Positions 9,040 to 18,845 of a DNA stretch of 64,000 nt are shown here, piece after piece; position 1 is the first letter of the stretch; every line of letters starts with the position of its first letter. A program made the position numbers and the translations under genes. A model generated the notes under the pieces. That model did no database searches. It was not told the DNA's origin and worked only from the letters and a program-made list of their open reading frames with translations. This stretch comes from Flavobacteriaceae bacterium (GTDB taxonomy: Bacteria > Bacteroidota > Bacteroidia > Flavobacteriales > Flavobacteriaceae), in assembly GCA_003533785.1 (NCBI GenBank), contig DQCR01000050.1, positions 1-64,000 of the forward strand, given 5' to 3'.

Positions 9040-10248
9040 ATGAAACCACTAATTATCAACGATCCAATTTACGGTTTTATTGCCATCAAATCGGCCTTAA
9101 TTGTTCAACTTATCAACCATTCCTTTTTTCAACGCCTGCGCCGTATTTCACAAATGGGCTTATCGGTTTATGTTTTTCCAGGAGCCCATCACAATCGGCT
9201 GGAGCACGCCTTGGGGTGTCTTCATTTGGGGCAAAAAGCGGTAGATGCTTTGCGTGAAAAAGGAGAATTGATATCGAATAAAGAGTCTGAAGCCTTGCAA
9301 ATCGCATTACTTTTTCATGATATAGGTCATGGACCTTTTTCTCATGCTATAGAAAAAGTATTGCTTCCTGAAATTACCCATGAACAAATTTCTGCCCATC
9401 TTATGGCAGCTATCAATAAGGAATATGAAGGTGCTTTAGATTTGGCATTATCAATTTTCAATAACACCTATGAACGTCCCTTTTTCCATCAGCTTTTGAT
9501 TGGTCAAGTAGATTTGGATCGTTTGGACTATTTAAAAAGAGATAGTTTTTATACTGGGGCCCTCGAAGGCAATATCAATTCTTATCGATTGATTTCAATG
9601 ATGTGTGTAGTAGAAGGAAAATTGGTTTTTGAAGAAAAAGCTAGTTATTCATTAGAAAAATTTTTGTTGGCACGACGTTTGATGTATTGGCAAGTCTATC
9701 TTCACAAAACAAGTCTTGTTGCGGAATTATTATTGGTCAAAATCTTACAACGTGCAAGGAAACTACTTCAATCGGGAGAAACTTTGCGCGGAGCCGAAGC
9801 GTTGATAGCGTTGTTGTCTCAGGGCAAGAATTCCATTCAGATTGACCGTATTGATTGGACATTTTTTTTAGCCTTAGACGATTCTGATATTTGGTATTCA
9901 CTTAAAAGCTGGCAAAACCACGAGGACTTCATTTTACAAGATCTTTCCAAGCGAATTTTGGAAAGAAAATTATTTCAAATACACGTTCAAGACAGGCCCA
10001 TTAATCCAACAAAATTGGATGATATACAATCCTTTTGGTCCAAGGAGTTACCCTCCAAAGAAATAGCGACCGACTACGTCTTTACAGGCCACGTTTCAAA
10101 CCAAACTTATTCCTCTAAAAAGCATCCTCTTTTGTTGCTGAGTGTAAACGATGAAGTCCTCCCCATACATCAGTACCCAAGCTTCAAAGCTTTAATGAAA
10201 TACACGGATTCTCAAACCTTGTATTATTTGTGTAATCCAAAAAAATAG
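9040..10248 (+). CDS. HD domain phosphohydrolase (dNTPase-like)
   Basis: 402 residues. The HD metal site is visible as [10 protein letters not shown] near 51-60, [13 protein letters not shown] (H93-D94) and, further on, [18 protein letters not shown], the pattern of SAMHD1/YdhJ-like and dGTPase-like hydrolases. These remove the triphosphate from dNTPs or related nucleotides, but the substrate of this clade is not known. Cytoplasmic. It sits between porX (divergent) and lpxD (29 nt downstream), though lpxD has its own -7 box. Confidence 0.88.
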   Translation: MKPLIINDPIYGFIAIKSALIVQLINHSFFQRLRRISQMGLSVYVFPGAHHNRLEHALGCLHLGQKAVDALREKGELISNKESEALQIALLFHDIGHGPFSHAIEKVLLPEITHEQISAHLMAAINKEYEGALDLALSIFNNTYERPFFHQLLIGQVDLDRLDYLKRDSFYTGALEGNINSYRLISMMCVVEGKLVFEEKASYSLEKFLLARRLMYWQVYLHKTSLVAELLLVKILQRARKLLQSGETLRGAEALIALLSQGKNSIQIDRIDWTFFLALDDSDIWYSLKSWQNHEDFILQDLSKRILERKLFQIHVQDRPINPTKLDDIQSFWSKELPSKEIATDYVFTGHVSNQTYSSKKHPLLLLSVNDEVLPIHQYPSFKALMKYTDSQTLYYLCNPKK

Positions 10249-10264
10249 TTTCCTTGGAAATCCC

Positions 10265-10272
10265 TATTTTTG
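10265..10272 (+). promoter_or_regulatory. -7 promoter box of lpxD, TATTTTTG
   Basis: Exact TAnnTTTG ending 4 nt before the lpxD ATG. No good -33 TTG at the usual spacing was found, so it may be weak. Confidence 0.45.
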
Positions 10273-10276
10273 CTTT

Positions 10277-11299
10277 ATGAAATTTACGGCCCAACAAATC
10301 GCCTCACAACTTAAAGGGACGATCGATGGTGACCCTGAGACTGAGGTTTCGGAATTGTCAAAAATAGAAGAAGCCCAAGAAGGGTCTCTTTCTTTTTTGG
10401 CCAATCCCAAATACACTCAATTCTTATACAAAACAAATGCTTCAATTGTTATTGTTAATGAAGATTTCATTTCTGAGCAAAAGATCAGGCCCACCCTTAT
10501 TCGAGTGGAAGATGCCTACCAAGCTTTTTCTGAGCTTTTAGAATATTACACTACTGTTAAAAACAAGCGAGATGGAGTTCACCCCTCAGCTTTGATTGCG
10601 GAGGATATCGAGTTACCCAAAGGTTCATACATTGGACCCAATGTCATTGTTGAAGAAAATAGCGTGTTGGGTAAAAACATCAAACTGTTTCCCAATGTCT
10701 ACATTGCCAGCAATGTTATTATTGGGGATCACTGTACCATATACTCTGGTGCACAAATTCTATCCGATACAGTTATTGGAGACCATTGCACAATTCACAG
10801 CGGAGTGGTTTTAGGTTCTGATGGTTTTGGTTTCTCACCCCAAGAAGATGGTTCTTATAAAAAGGTGCCGCAGACAGGAAATGTTGTTCTGGAAGACCAT
10901 GTCGATGTGGGGGCCTCAAGCACCATTGACAAAGCTACTTTGGGGTCTACGATTATTCGGAAAGGAGTGAAACTCGACAATCAAATTCAGATTGCTCATA
11001 ATGTGGAAGTAGGAGAGAATACCGTAATTGCTGCTCAAACTGGTATTGCAGGATCAACTAGAATAGGTCGAAACTGTGTGATTGGAGGTCAAGTGGGTAT
11101 CATAGGGCATATTACTATAGGAGATCATGTTCAAATTCAAGGACAAACAGGAGTTAATAGTAATATAAAGAGTAATACTAAACTACAAGGATCCCCTGCA
11201 TTGGATTATTTTAGTTTTAACAAATCCTACGTTCATTTTAAAAACCTACCCGCCCTAGTGAATCGAGTAAACCAAATCGAGAAGAAAAATAAATCATGA
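10277..11299 (+). CDS. lpxD: UDP-3-O-(3-hydroxyacyl)glucosamine N-acyltransferase
   Basis: Third step of lipid A synthesis: N-acylation of UDP-3-O-acylglucosamine by hydroxyacyl-ACP. 340 residues. The N-terminal uridine-binding domain (1-95) is followed by left-handed beta-helix hexapeptide repeats (about 100-310) and a C-terminal helix. The catalytic histidine is in [21 protein letters not shown]. The stop overlaps the start of lpxC/fabZ by 4 nt (ATGA). Inner-membrane-associated cytoplasmic trimer, from family knowledge. Confidence 0.97.
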   Translation: MKFTAQQIASQLKGTIDGDPETEVSELSKIEEAQEGSLSFLANPKYTQFLYKTNASIVIVNEDFISEQKIRPTLIRVEDAYQAFSELLEYYTTVKNKRDGVHPSALIAEDIELPKGSYIGPNVIVEENSVLGKNIKLFPNVYIASNVIIGDHCTIYSGAQILSDTVIGDHCTIHSGVVLGSDGFGFSPQEDGSYKKVPQTGNVVLEDHVDVGASSTIDKATLGSTIIRKGVKLDNQIQIAHNVEVGENTVIAAQTGIAGSTRIGRNCVIGGQVGIIGHITIGDHVQIQGQTGVNSNIKSNTKLQGSPALDYFSFNKSYVHFKNLPALVNRVNQIEKKNKS

Positions 11300-12705
11300 T
11301 CCAAAAAACGGATTCTCAACAAACCATTTCAAAATCTGTTACTCTGGAAGGAGTCGGATTGCATACTGGTAAGACAGTATCCCTTTCATTCAAACCTGCC
11401 GTTGAGAATACAGGCTATGTTTTTGTTCGAGAAGATTTGCAAGGAGCCCCGGAAATCGCTGCAGATATACAGTATGTCACAAACACCGAGCGTGGTACTA
11501 ATCTTGAGAAGGATTCTATAAAAATACAAACCTCAGAGCATGTACTGGCTGCTCTAGTAGGGTTAGAAATAGACAACTGCTACATACACCTAAACGCACC
11601 AGAACCCCCAATTATGGATGGGTCTTCAAAATTTTTTGTAGATGCACTCCTGAAAGCAGGTATTGAAAAGCAAAAGGAAGCACGTGAAGAATTTATTGTT
11701 GATGAAGTAATTTCATTTAAAGATGAAACCAGCGGAAGCGAACTCACAATCATCCCTTCCGAAAGCTATCAAATCACTACTATGGTTGATTTTGGCACGA
11801 AAATATTGGGAACTCAGAATGCTACTTTAGACTCTCTGATTGATTTTAAAGATGCCATTGCTCCTGCACGAACCTTTAGTTTTCTTCATGAATTAGAAAC
11901 ACTTTTAGATAATGGATTGATCAAAGGTGGCGATCTCAATAATGCAATCGTTTATGTGGATAAGCCTCTTTCTGAAAGTACAACGACTAAGTTAAAAAAA
12001 GCCTTTGATAAAGATCATATCAGTATCAAACCCAATGGAATTTTAGACAATCTTGACTTACATTTTTCGAATGAAGCCGCCCGGCACAAACTCTTAGATG
12101 TAATCGGTGATCTTGCTCTCATCGGAACTCGTATTCGAGGACATGTTATTGCCAAAAAACCAGGACATCGTGTTAATACAGCTTTTGCAGAAAGAGTTGC
12201 CAAACGAATTAAACAAGACAAACGTTTAAACGCGCCTAAGATTGATTTTAACAAACCGCCCCTAATGGACACGGTAGCCATCATGAATATGCTTCCACAT
12301 CGGCCGCCTTTTTTGTTGGTTGATAAGATTTATGAATTGTCCGATACACATGTGCTTGCGTTAAAAAATGTAACTATGAATGAACCCTTCTTTGAAGGAC
12401 ATTTTCCTGGAGCCCCTGTTATGCCTGGTGTTTTGCAGATTGAAGCAATGGCACAGGCGGGTGGTATATTGGTTCTTAATACCGTTCCGGATCCAGAAAA
12501 TTATTTGACTTTTTTCATGAAAATTGACAATGTTAAATTCAAGCGTCCGGTGTATCCTGGGGATACTTTAATTTTTAAACTCAATCTTATTTCACCCATC
12601 CGGCGTGGAATTTGCCATATGAGAGCTACAGCCTACGTTAATGGCAATCTTACCTCGGAAGGGGATATGATGGCTCAAATTATTAAACGAAAAGACGCAG
12701 AATGA
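11296..12705 (+). CDS. lpxC/fabZ: LpxC-FabZ fusion: UDP-3-O-acyl-GlcNAc deacetylase / 3-hydroxyacyl-ACP dehydratase
   Basis: 469 residues with two enzymes in one chain, a Bacteroidetes hallmark. LpxC (about 1-310): zinc ligands H82 in TSEHVLAAL and the pair in [10 protein letters not shown] near 262-270, plus the catalytic base in GHRVNTAF. FabZ (about 325-469): [13 protein letters not shown] near 333 and the active-site [20 protein letters not shown] from about 368, with the catalytic His and Glu. LpxC commits the cell to lipid A, while FabZ removes the same hydroxyacyl-ACP pool for phospholipids, so the fusion ties the branch point together. ATGA overlaps on both sides couple it to lpxD and lpxA. 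Confidence 0.97.
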   Translation: MIQKTDSQQTISKSVTLEGVGLHTGKTVSLSFKPAVENTGYVFVREDLQGAPEIAADIQYVTNTERGTNLEKDSIKIQTSEHVLAALVGLEIDNCYIHLNAPEPPIMDGSSKFFVDALLKAGIEKQKEAREEFIVDEVISFKDETSGSELTIIPSESYQITTMVDFGTKILGTQNATLDSLIDFKDAIAPARTFSFLHELETLLDNGLIKGGDLNNAIVYVDKPLSESTTTKLKKAFDKDHISIKPNGILDNLDLHFSNEAARHKLLDVIGDLALIGTRIRGHVIAKKPGHRVNTAFAERVAKRIKQDKRLNAPKIDFNKPPLMDTVAIMNMLPHRPPFLLVDKIYELSDTHVLALKNVTMNEPFFEGHFPGAPVMPGVLQIEAMAQAGGILVLNTVPDPENYLTFFMKIDNVKFKRPVYPGDTLIFKLNLISPIRRGICHMRATAYVNGNLTSEGDMMAQIIKRKDAE

Positions 12706-13487
12706 ATCAACCGCTTGCCTATGTGCACCCAGGGGCTAAAATCGCTCAAAATGTAGTGATAGAACCCTTTACCACCATATCGAATAATGTTGAAATAGGC
12801 GAGGGTACTTGGATTGGTCCTAATGTTACAATAATGGAGGGAGCACGCATTGGAAAAAATTGCTCTATTTTTTCAGGTGCTGTTATATCTGCCATTCCTC
12901 AAGATTTAAAATTTAAAGGGGAAGTGACAACTGTTGAGATTGGTGACAACACCACCATACGCGAATGTGTAACTATAAATAGAGGGACATTGAGCCGAAT
13001 GAAAACAGAGATTGGAAGTGGCTGTTTGATTATGGCCTATTCCCACATAGCACACGATTGTGTTGTTGGGGACTATTGTATATTTTCCAATAATTCTACA
13101 TTGGCTGGACATATTAATGTTGGGAATCATGTTATCCTGGCTGGTATGACTGCCATACACCAATTTGTTACTGTTGGGGACCACGCTTTTATCGCTGGGG
13201 GATCCTTAGTCCGAAAAGATGTGCCACCCTATGTAAAAGCGGCTCGCGAGCCATTATCCTACGTTGGTATCAATTCGGTCGGACTACGACGGAGGGGATT
13301 CTCATCAGAGAAAATCACTGAAATTCAAAACATTTATCGTCTTCTGTACCAAAAAAAATACAACAACGCACAAGCCGCTGAAATTATTGAGGCAGAAATG
13401 CTAGCCTCGCCCGAACGTGACGAAATACTTCAGTTTATCCGTAATTCACAACGGGGTATTATGAAAGGCTACTTTCAAAGGAACTAA
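12702..13487 (+). CDS. lpxA: Acyl-ACP:UDP-N-acetylglucosamine O-acyltransferase
   Basis: First step of lipid A synthesis. 261 residues of left-handed beta-helix hexad repeats followed by a helical C-terminus. Landmarks are PQDLKFKGE, ECVTINRGT and the catalytic histidine in SHIAHDCVVGDYCIFSNN; GHINVG and KAAREPLSYVGINSVGLRRRGF are also typical. Overlaps lpxC/fabZ by 4 nt; efp follows 9 nt downstream. Confidence 0.97.
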   Translation: MNQPLAYVHPGAKIAQNVVIEPFTTISNNVEIGEGTWIGPNVTIMEGARIGKNCSIFSGAVISAIPQDLKFKGEVTTVEIGDNTTIRECVTINRGTLSRMKTEIGSGCLIMAYSHIAHDCVVGDYCIFSNNSTLAGHINVGNHVILAGMTAIHQFVTVGDHAFIAGGSLVRKDVPPYVKAAREPLSYVGINSVGLRRRGFSSEKITEIQNIYRLLYQKKYNNAQAAEIIEAEMLASPERDEILQFIRNSQRGIMKGYFQRN

Positions 13488-13496
13488 ATTTATTCT

Positions 13497-14063
13497 ATGG
13501 CCAACACCTCAGACATTCGAAAAGGACTTTGTATTAAATACAGTAACGACATTTATAAGATTATTGAGTTTCTTCATGTGAAACCCGGTAAGGGACCTGC
13601 ATTTGTAAGGACAAAATTGAAAAGTGTGACCACAGGAAAAGTAGTTGACAATACCTTCTCTGCGGGACATAAAATTGACGATATTCGTGTCGAAACAAAT
13701 AAGTTTCAGTTTCTTTATCAAGAAGGAGAACAATATCATTTTATGAACTCTGACGATTATGAACAAATCAGTATTAATGTCAGCATCCTTGAACAAGCCG
13801 AATTGATGAAAGAAGGTGAAATAGTAACCATAGCCATCAATACGGAGGATGGAATGCCTCTCTCGGTAGATCTTCCTGCGAGTGTAATCCTAGAGGTGAC
13901 CCACACTGAGCCGGGCGTTAAAGGAAATACCGCTACAAATGCAACCAAACCCGCAACCGTGGAAACGGGAGCCAAAATTAATGTTCCATTATTTATTAAT
14001 GAAGGAGACAAGATTAAGGTAGATACCGAGAAAGGGAGTTATTTGGAAAGAGTTAAAGAATAA
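13497..14063 (+). CDS. efp: Translation elongation factor P
   Basis: Relieves ribosome stalling at polyproline. 188 residues with the usual KOW-like N-terminal domain and two OB folds. The tip loop reads [10 protein letters not shown], with K32 at the position that is modified in lysine-type EF-P; modification here is unproven. C-terminal [26 protein letters not shown] is standard. It follows lpxA by 9 nt and precedes sucD by 35 nt, so it likely belongs to the lipid A transcript. Confidence 0.97.
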   Translation: MANTSDIRKGLCIKYSNDIYKIIEFLHVKPGKGPAFVRTKLKSVTTGKVVDNTFSAGHKIDDIRVETNKFQFLYQEGEQYHFMNSDDYEQISINVSILEQAELMKEGEIVTIAINTEDGMPLSVDLPASVILEVTHTEPGVKGNTATNATKPATVETGAKINVPLFINEGDKIKVDTEKGSYLERVKE

Positions 14064-14098
14064 ATAGATCAAATACGAATTTAAGCGAAACCAAAATT

Positions 14099-14974
14099 AT
14101 GAGTGTACTAGTCAATAAAGACTCAAAAATCATTGTTCAAGGATTTACAGGTGGTGAAGGTACGTTTCACGCCACTCAAATGATTGAATACGGAACCAAT
14201 GTTGTTGGAGGGGTTACTCCAGGAAAAGGAGGTCAAATCCATTTAGAGCGACCTGTATTTAATACTGTTGCTGAGGCGGTTAGTGAAGTAGGAGCCAATA
14301 CTACAATCATTTTTGTGCCTCCGGCCTTTGCGGCTGACGCCATTATGGAAGCCGCTGAGGCTGGTATAAAAGTCATTATAACTATTACCGAGGGAATCCC
14401 TGTTTCCGATATGGTTAAAGTCTCTCATTACATTCAATCCAAGGATTGCCGAATGGTAGGGCCCAACTGCCCAGGCGTAATTACTCCAGAAGAAGCCAAG
14501 GTAGGAATCATGCCAGGATTTGTCTTTAAAAAAGGAAGTATTGGGATCGTATCCAAATCGGGTACGCTAACTTATGAAGCAGCAGATCAAGTAGTTCGAG
14601 AGGGCTTGGGAATAACTACAGCCATTGGAATTGGCGGAGATCCCATCATTGGAACCACTACTAAAGAAGCGGTAGCTTTGTTGATGGAAGATCCAGAAAC
14701 AGAAGCTATTGTTATGATTGGTGAGATAGGCGGTCAACTTGAAGCCGATGCTGCACAATGGGTTAAAGAGAATGGCAATAAAAAACCAGTGGTAGGCTTT
14801 ATTGCTGGAGAAACCGCACCCAAAGGCAGAACTATGGGGCATGCGGGAGCTATTGTTGGTGGTGCCGAAGATACAGCAGAAGCCAAGAAAGCAATAATGA
14901 AAGCATGCGGAATTCATGTGGTTGATTCTCCAGCAGAAATAGGAAAAAAAATTGTTGAAGTGCTTGCCTCATGA
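14099..14974 (+). CDS. sucD: Succinyl-CoA synthetase, alpha subunit
   Basis: TCA-cycle enzyme making ATP or GTP from succinyl-CoA. 291 residues. CoA-binding Rossmann motif [10 protein letters not shown], then [18 protein letters not shown] and the phosphohistidine loop [10 protein letters not shown] near 245. The beta subunit (sucC) is not adjacent, a usual split in this phylum. Overlaps the following reductase gene by 4 nt (ATGA). Confidence 0.97.
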   Translation: MSVLVNKDSKIIVQGFTGGEGTFHATQMIEYGTNVVGGVTPGKGGQIHLERPVFNTVAEAVSEVGANTTIIFVPPAFAADAIMEAAEAGIKVIITITEGIPVSDMVKVSHYIQSKDCRMVGPNCPGVITPEEAKVGIMPGFVFKKGSIGIVSKSGTLTYEAADQVVREGLGITTAIGIGGDPIIGTTTKEAVALLMEDPETEAIVMIGEIGGQLEADAAQWVKENGNKKPVVGFIAGETAPKGRTMGHAGAIVGGAEDTAEAKKAIMKACGIHVVDSPAEIGKKIVEVLAS

Positions 14975-15717
14975 AGTTGTTAGCAGACAAAACCGCAATA
15001 ATCACAGGGGCTAGTCGTGGTATTGGACGTGGCATTGCCTTGGCTTTTGCTAAGCAAGGTTGCAATATCGCTTTCACCTACAGCAGCTCTGTTGATGCGG
15101 CTCAATCCCTAGAAAATGAGCTTATAGCCACAGGAGTTCATGCCAAAGGCTATCAAAGTGACGCAGCAGATTTTGATGCAGCTCAGCAACTGGTTGACGA
15201 TGTGCTTTCTCATTTTGAAACAGTAGATATTCTCATCAATAATGCAGGGATTACCAAGGATAATTTATTAATGCGTATGGGAGAAGCTGACTTTGATCAC
15301 GTTATGAATATCAATCTTAAATCGGTTTTCAACGTGACCAAAGCAATACAGCGTACTTTTCTTAAACAAAGACACGGAAGTTTAATTCATATGAGTTCTG
15401 TAGTTGGTGTTAAAGGGAATGCGGGTCAAGCCAACTATGCTGCTTCCAAAGCAGGAATTATAGGATTTTCAAAGTCAGTAGCCTTAGAATTGGGTTCTCG
15501 AAATATTCGTTCCAATGTGGTTGCTCCTGGTTTTATCGAGACTGAAATGACTGACCAGCTGTCCGAGGATGTAGTCCAAGGATGGCGTGACGGGATTCCC
15601 CTCAAGCGGGGTGGGACCCCCGAAGATGTGGCCAACGCTTGTGTGTTTTTGGCCTCGGATTTATCAAATTATATTACCGGGCAAGTCCTCCATGTTGATG
15701 GAGGCATGCTCACTTAA
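14971..15717 (+). CDS. fabG: 3-Oxoacyl-[ACP] reductase (SDR family)
   Basis: 248 residues of a classical short-chain dehydrogenase. [12 protein letters not shown] binds NADPH, NNAG is in place, and the catalytic Ser-Tyr-Lys are in HMSSVVG and NYAASKAG. The C-terminal [13 protein letters not shown] is the FabG ending. Most likely the fatty-acid elongation reductase, which fits the lipid genes upstream; another SDR reductase role cannot be excluded. Translationally coupled to sucD. Confidence 0.92.
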   Translation: MKLLADKTAIITGASRGIGRGIALAFAKQGCNIAFTYSSSVDAAQSLENELIATGVHAKGYQSDAADFDAAQQLVDDVLSHFETVDILINNAGITKDNLLMRMGEADFDHVMNINLKSVFNVTKAIQRTFLKQRHGSLIHMSSVVGVKGNAGQANYAASKAGIIGFSKSVALELGSRNIRSNVVAPGFIETEMTDQLSEDVVQGWRDGIPLKRGGTPEDVANACVFLASDLSNYITGQVLHVDGGMLT

Positions 15718-15729
15718 ACCTAAATTATC

Positions 15730-16548
15730 ATGCAAAAATTACCAAAAATCGGACTACCTGTAATTCTTATCGGTTTAGCCGTGCTCATTTTTGCTTCCAA
15801 ATCTTCGATCAACATCGGATATGGAGAAGCAGGCGTACTTTTTAAAACTTTTGGTGGGGGAGTGGTCACTGATGAACCTCCTCTGGGAGAAGGATTTCAC
15901 ATTATCGCCCCTTGGAATAAAGTTTATGTATACAACGTCAAACAACAAGAATTTTTTGAAGGAAACATGCAAGTATTGTCTTCCAATGGATTGGAGATTT
16001 CTCTAGACGTATCTGTTTTGTATGAGCCTACCTATGAAAAATTGGGGCTGCTTCACAAAACCAAGGGCGAAAATTACGTAAACATTGTACTCATTCCTCA
16101 GATTCGAGCTGTAGCAAGATCTGTGGTCGGTCGCTACACACCAGAACAGTTGTATTCTACGAAAAGAGATGCAATTCAAAACGAAATATTTGAAGAGACT
16201 GTAAAGAATGTAGAAAGTCAACACATTCAATTAAATGCAGTCTTGGTTCGGGATGTCACTCTTCCTATGGCAATTAAAGAAGCTATTGAACGAAAACTAC
16301 GACAGGAGCAAGAGGCCTTGGAATATGAATTTCGTCTTGCAAAAGCCAAGCAAGAAGCAGAAAGGCAACGAATTGATGCAGAAGGGAAAGCACGAGCAAA
16401 TAAGATTTTGAGTGCTTCTTTAACTTCCAAAATTCTTCAAGAAAAAGGGATTGAGGCGACTCTCAAACTCTCTGAGTCTCCAAATTCCAAAGTGATTGTT
16501 ATCGGAAGTGGGGAGACAGGAATGCCTATTATTTTGGGAAATAATTAA
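15730..16548 (+). CDS. Prohibitin-like SPFH/Band 7 membrane protein
   Basis: 272 residues. An N-terminal hydrophobic segment (about 8-25) is followed by an SPFH domain (about 27-200) and a long charged helix rich in Glu, Ala and Arg (about 195-240, EQEALEYEFRLAKAKQEAERQR) that would form a coiled coil and drive ring assembly. Prohibitins are large membrane scaffolds that often partner with proteases; none is adjacent. It lies 12 nt after fabG and directly before the his leader. Confidence 0.88.
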   Translation: MQKLPKIGLPVILIGLAVLIFASKSSINIGYGEAGVLFKTFGGGVVTDEPPLGEGFHIIAPWNKVYVYNVKQQEFFEGNMQVLSSNGLEISLDVSVLYEPTYEKLGLLHKTKGENYVNIVLIPQIRAVARSVVGRYTPEQLYSTKRDAIQNEIFEETVKNVESQHIQLNAVLVRDVTLPMAIKEAIERKLRQEQEALEYEFRLAKAKQEAERQRIDAEGKARANKILSASLTSKILQEKGIEATLKLSESPNSKVIVIGSGETGMPIILGNN

Positions 16549-16551
16549 TAA

Positions 16552-16585
16552 TATTTTTGATTATTCAAGCAAAGTGCGATATTTG
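16552..16585 (+). promoter_or_regulatory. Candidate his operon promoter
   Basis: TTG at 16557-16559, an 18-nt spacer and GATATTTG at 16578-16585 (one mismatch to TAnnTTTG). A second perfect box, TATTTTTG at 16552-16559, could also be used. From the downstream box the transcript would begin within a few bases of the leader-peptide ATG at 16591. Confidence 0.5.
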
Positions 16586-16590
16586 CATCA

Positions 16591-16626
16591 ATGATAACTA
16601 AAACACATCATACACATTATACCTAA
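16591..16626 (+). CDS. His leader peptide (11 residues, 3 His)
   Basis: ATG at 16591 opens an 11-codon reading frame, MITKTHHTHYT, ending at TAA 16624-16626. Three of eleven codons are CAT, clustered at codons 6, 7 and 9. It lies directly upstream of a terminator hairpin and hisG. A short His-rich peptide in front of a his operon is the sensing element of transcription attenuation. Too short for ordinary gene callers. Confidence 0.85.
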   Translation: MITKTHHTHYT

Positions 16627-16629
16627 ACG

Positions 16630-16697
16630 CTCAAACGTTCAGGATGCTGTTGTATGCTACTCCATAGACCCGTTTGAGAAATCAAACGGGTTTTTTT
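16630..16697 (+). promoter_or_regulatory. his operon attenuator (antiterminator and terminator)
   Basis: Terminator: 16668-16677 pairs perfectly with 16682-16691 (10 bp) around a GAAA tetraloop, followed by seven T at 16691-16697. Antiterminator: CTCAAACG at 16630-16637 is the exact reverse complement of CGTTTGAG at 16671-16678, which is most of the terminator's 5' arm, so the two folds exclude each other. A ribosome at the leader stop (16624-16626) would cover 16630-16637 and allow termination. A ribosome stalled on the His codons (16606-16617) would leave it free and permit read-through. A possible 6-bp pairing, CATACA 16609-16614 with TGTATG 16651-16656, may form the pause hairpin. Confidence 0.85.
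16668..16697 (+). terminator. Intrinsic terminator within the his attenuator
   Basis: Perfect 10-bp stem, GAAA loop, then a run of seven T, located 14 nt before the hisG ATG. Confidence 0.9.
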
Positions 16698-16710
16698 ATT
16701 TGATATAAAA

Positions 16711-17562
16711 ATGCTAAAAATTGCCATTCAAAAATCAGGACGTCTCAATGAAGACTCCTTAAAATTGCTCAAGAACTGCGGTATTTCCATTGACAACAGG
16801 AAAGATCAATTGAAAGCAACCGCTCGAGATTTTCCGCTGGAAGTTTACTTTTTGAGAAACGGAGATATACCTCAATATTTACGAGATGGGGTTGTTGACC
16901 TTGCTATCTTGGGTGAAAATATATTAGAAGAAAAAGGTGAAGACCTAAAATCCCTACTCCCTCTAGGATTCTCGAAATGCCGTGTGTCACTTGCTGTACC
17001 AAAAAACTCTTCTTTTTCCAATCTTGCCGATCTTAGTGGGAAGCAAATTGCGACGTCTTATCCAAATACAGTTCGTAAATTTCTGGAAAAGAATAGCATT
17101 GAAGCCAACCTCCATATCATTAATGGTTCTGTTGAGATTGCTCCCAATATCGGTCTAGCTGATGCTATTTGCGACATTGTATCCAGTGGAAGTACTTTAT
17201 TTAAGAATAACCTGAAAGAAGTGGTAACCTTAATGGAATCGGAAGCTACTCTCGTTACAGGACCAAAGTTATCAACTGAAGTTTCCGAGATAGTCGATAA
17301 ACTAGTCTTTCGAATTACAGCCGTATTGCGCGCCAAAAAATCACGATATATCCTGTTGAATGCACCCAATGATAAAATAGAAGCGATCAGCTCGATTCTG
17401 CCTGTTTTAAAGAGTCCAACAGTGCTGCCCTTAGCTCAGGAGGGATGGAGCTCGCTACACTCTGTGATTGATGCCCATCGGTTTTGGGAAGTTATTTATG
17501 AATTGAAAGGGGCAGGAGCTGAGGATATTTTAGTGTGTCCTATTGAAAAAATGGTTTTATAA
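16711..17562 (+). CDS. hisG: ATP phosphoribosyltransferase, long form
   Basis: First and feedback-controlled step of histidine synthesis: ATP plus PRPP to phosphoribosyl-ATP. 283 residues, the HisG-long type that carries its own C-terminal ACT-like regulatory domain (about 210-283) and does not need HisZ. Start KIAIQKSGRLNEDS is typical. DAICDIVSSGSTLFKNNL is the PRPP-binding region. Controlled by the attenuator just upstream. Stop and hisD start overlap as TAATG. Confidence 0.97.
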   Translation: MLKIAIQKSGRLNEDSLKLLKNCGISIDNRKDQLKATARDFPLEVYFLRNGDIPQYLRDGVVDLAILGENILEEKGEDLKSLLPLGFSKCRVSLAVPKNSSFSNLADLSGKQIATSYPNTVRKFLEKNSIEANLHIINGSVEIAPNIGLADAICDIVSSGSTLFKNNLKEVVTLMESEATLVTGPKLSTEVSEIVDKLVFRITAVLRAKKSRYILLNAPNDKIEAISSILPVLKSPTVLPLAQEGWSSLHSVIDAHRFWEVIYELKGAGAEDILVCPIEKMVL

Positions 17563-18845
17563 TGAAACGACACAATAATCCAAGTCGATCCGAATGGGGT
17601 CAAGTATGTCTTCGTCCTACTGCCACCCTTGAAGCAATGATGCCCACTGTTAAAACCATTTTTGATGCAGTTAAAAAAACAGGCGATCAGGCATTAATAG
17701 AATACACGCTAAAGTTCGATCAAGTTGATTGCACGTCTTTTCAAATACCCGCTGAGACCATATCAGAAGCAAAGGCAAAGATTCCAGAGCCGCTTCGGAA
17801 GGCTATTGGACAAGCTCATCGCAACATAACTGCTTTTCACAGTGCCCAACGAACCAATCCAATACGTATAGAAACACAACCAGGAGTACAATGCTGGCAA
17901 GAAAAACTTCCTATAGAGAGGGTAGGGCTTTATATTCCTGGAGGCTCAGCACCCTTGTTTTCAACTGTATTGATGTTAGCCATCCCCGCTAAAATTGCAG
18001 GATGTAAAGAGATTGTTTTGTGTTCACCCCCACAAATAAACGGTACAATTGCTCCTGAAATACGCTACGCAGCTCATCTTTGTGGAGTAACACAAATGTT
18101 CACATTAGGAGGGGCACAAGCCATAGCTGCCTTGGCCTTGGGTACAGAATCAGTCCCCAAAGTCGACAAGATTTTTGGTCCGGGCAATCAATTTGTGACA
18201 GCAGCAAAACAGTATGCGAGTCAAGGGTCGGTTGCAATTGATATGCCAGCGGGTCCTTCTGAAGTTCTTGTCGCGATTGACGCTTCAGCAAATCCTGCTT
18301 TTGTAGCAGCAGATTTACTTTCTCAAGCCGAACATGGTCCCGACAGCCAAGTTGTTCTTGTCACCACTGCACCTGAAAAGATTAATGAAATACAAAAAGA
18401 AATTGAAATTCAGCTAAAGGCACTTCCTAGAAAGGATATTGCAGCAAAAGCTTTGGAAAACTCCAAAATTGTCAGTTTCAACAAGACTTCTATGGCTATT
18501 GAATTTATCAATCACTATGCACCAGAACACTATATTATCAATGTTGTTGACACCAATCCCTATGTGAAAAATGTACGTCATGCGGGATCTGTATTTATTG
18601 GAGCATTGACACCTGAAAGCTTCGGAGATTATGCCTCCGGAACAAACCACACTTTGCCAACCAATGGATATGCTCGTCAATATAGCGGAGTAAATCTCGA
18701 TAGTTTTCAAAAAGCGATCACCTTTCAAGAAATTAATTCCGAAGGCATTCAGTCCCTTGGACCTGCCGTTGAGATAATGGCTGCAGCAGAGGGTCTGGAG
18801 GGTCATAAAAATGCGGTTAGCCTTCGCCTAAAAAGTTTACAATGA
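17562..18845 (+). CDS. hisD: Histidinol dehydrogenase
   Basis: Last two oxidations: histidinol to histidine, NAD- and zinc-dependent. 427 residues. Motifs: ERVGLYIPGGSAPLFSTVLM, GGAQAIAALALGTESVPKVDKIFGPGN, MPAGPSEVLV, and the zinc and base region LLSQAEHGPDSQ, with ESFGDYASGTNHTLPT near the end. Overlaps hisG by one base and hisC by 4 nt. Confidence 0.98.
   Translation: MKRHNNPSRSEWGQVCLRPTATLEAMMPTVKTIFDAVKKTGDQALIEYTLKFDQVDCTSFQIPAETISEAKAKIPEPLRKAIGQAHRNITAFHSAQRTNPIRIETQPGVQCWQEKLPIERVGLYIPGGSAPLFSTVLMLAIPAKIAGCKEIVLCSPPQINGTIAPEIRYAAHLCGVTQMFTLGGAQAIAALALGTESVPKVDKIFGPGNQFVTAAKQYASQGSVAIDMPAGPSEVLVAIDASANPAFVAADLLSQAEHGPDSQVVLVTTAPEKINEIQKEIEIQLKALPRKDIAAKALENSKIVSFNKTSMAIEFINHYAPEHYIINVVDTNPYVKNVRHAGSVFIGALTPESFGDYASGTNHTLPTNGYARQYSGVNLDSFQKAITFQEINSEGIQSLGPAVEIMAAAEGLEGHKNAVSLRLKSLQ

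Noticed and set aside
12015-12284. Minus-strand open frame of 89 codons inside lpxC/fabZ
   Set aside because: Antisense shadow of a strongly conserved gene; no family resemblance and no promoter.
14567-14917. Minus-strand open frame of 116 codons inside sucD
   Set aside because: Antisense to a well-conserved gene; Cys/Phe/Ser-rich composition is what shadow frames give here.
18414-18806. Minus-strand open frame of 130 codons inside hisD
   Set aside because: Antisense shadow; hisD codons and motifs explain the sequence fully.
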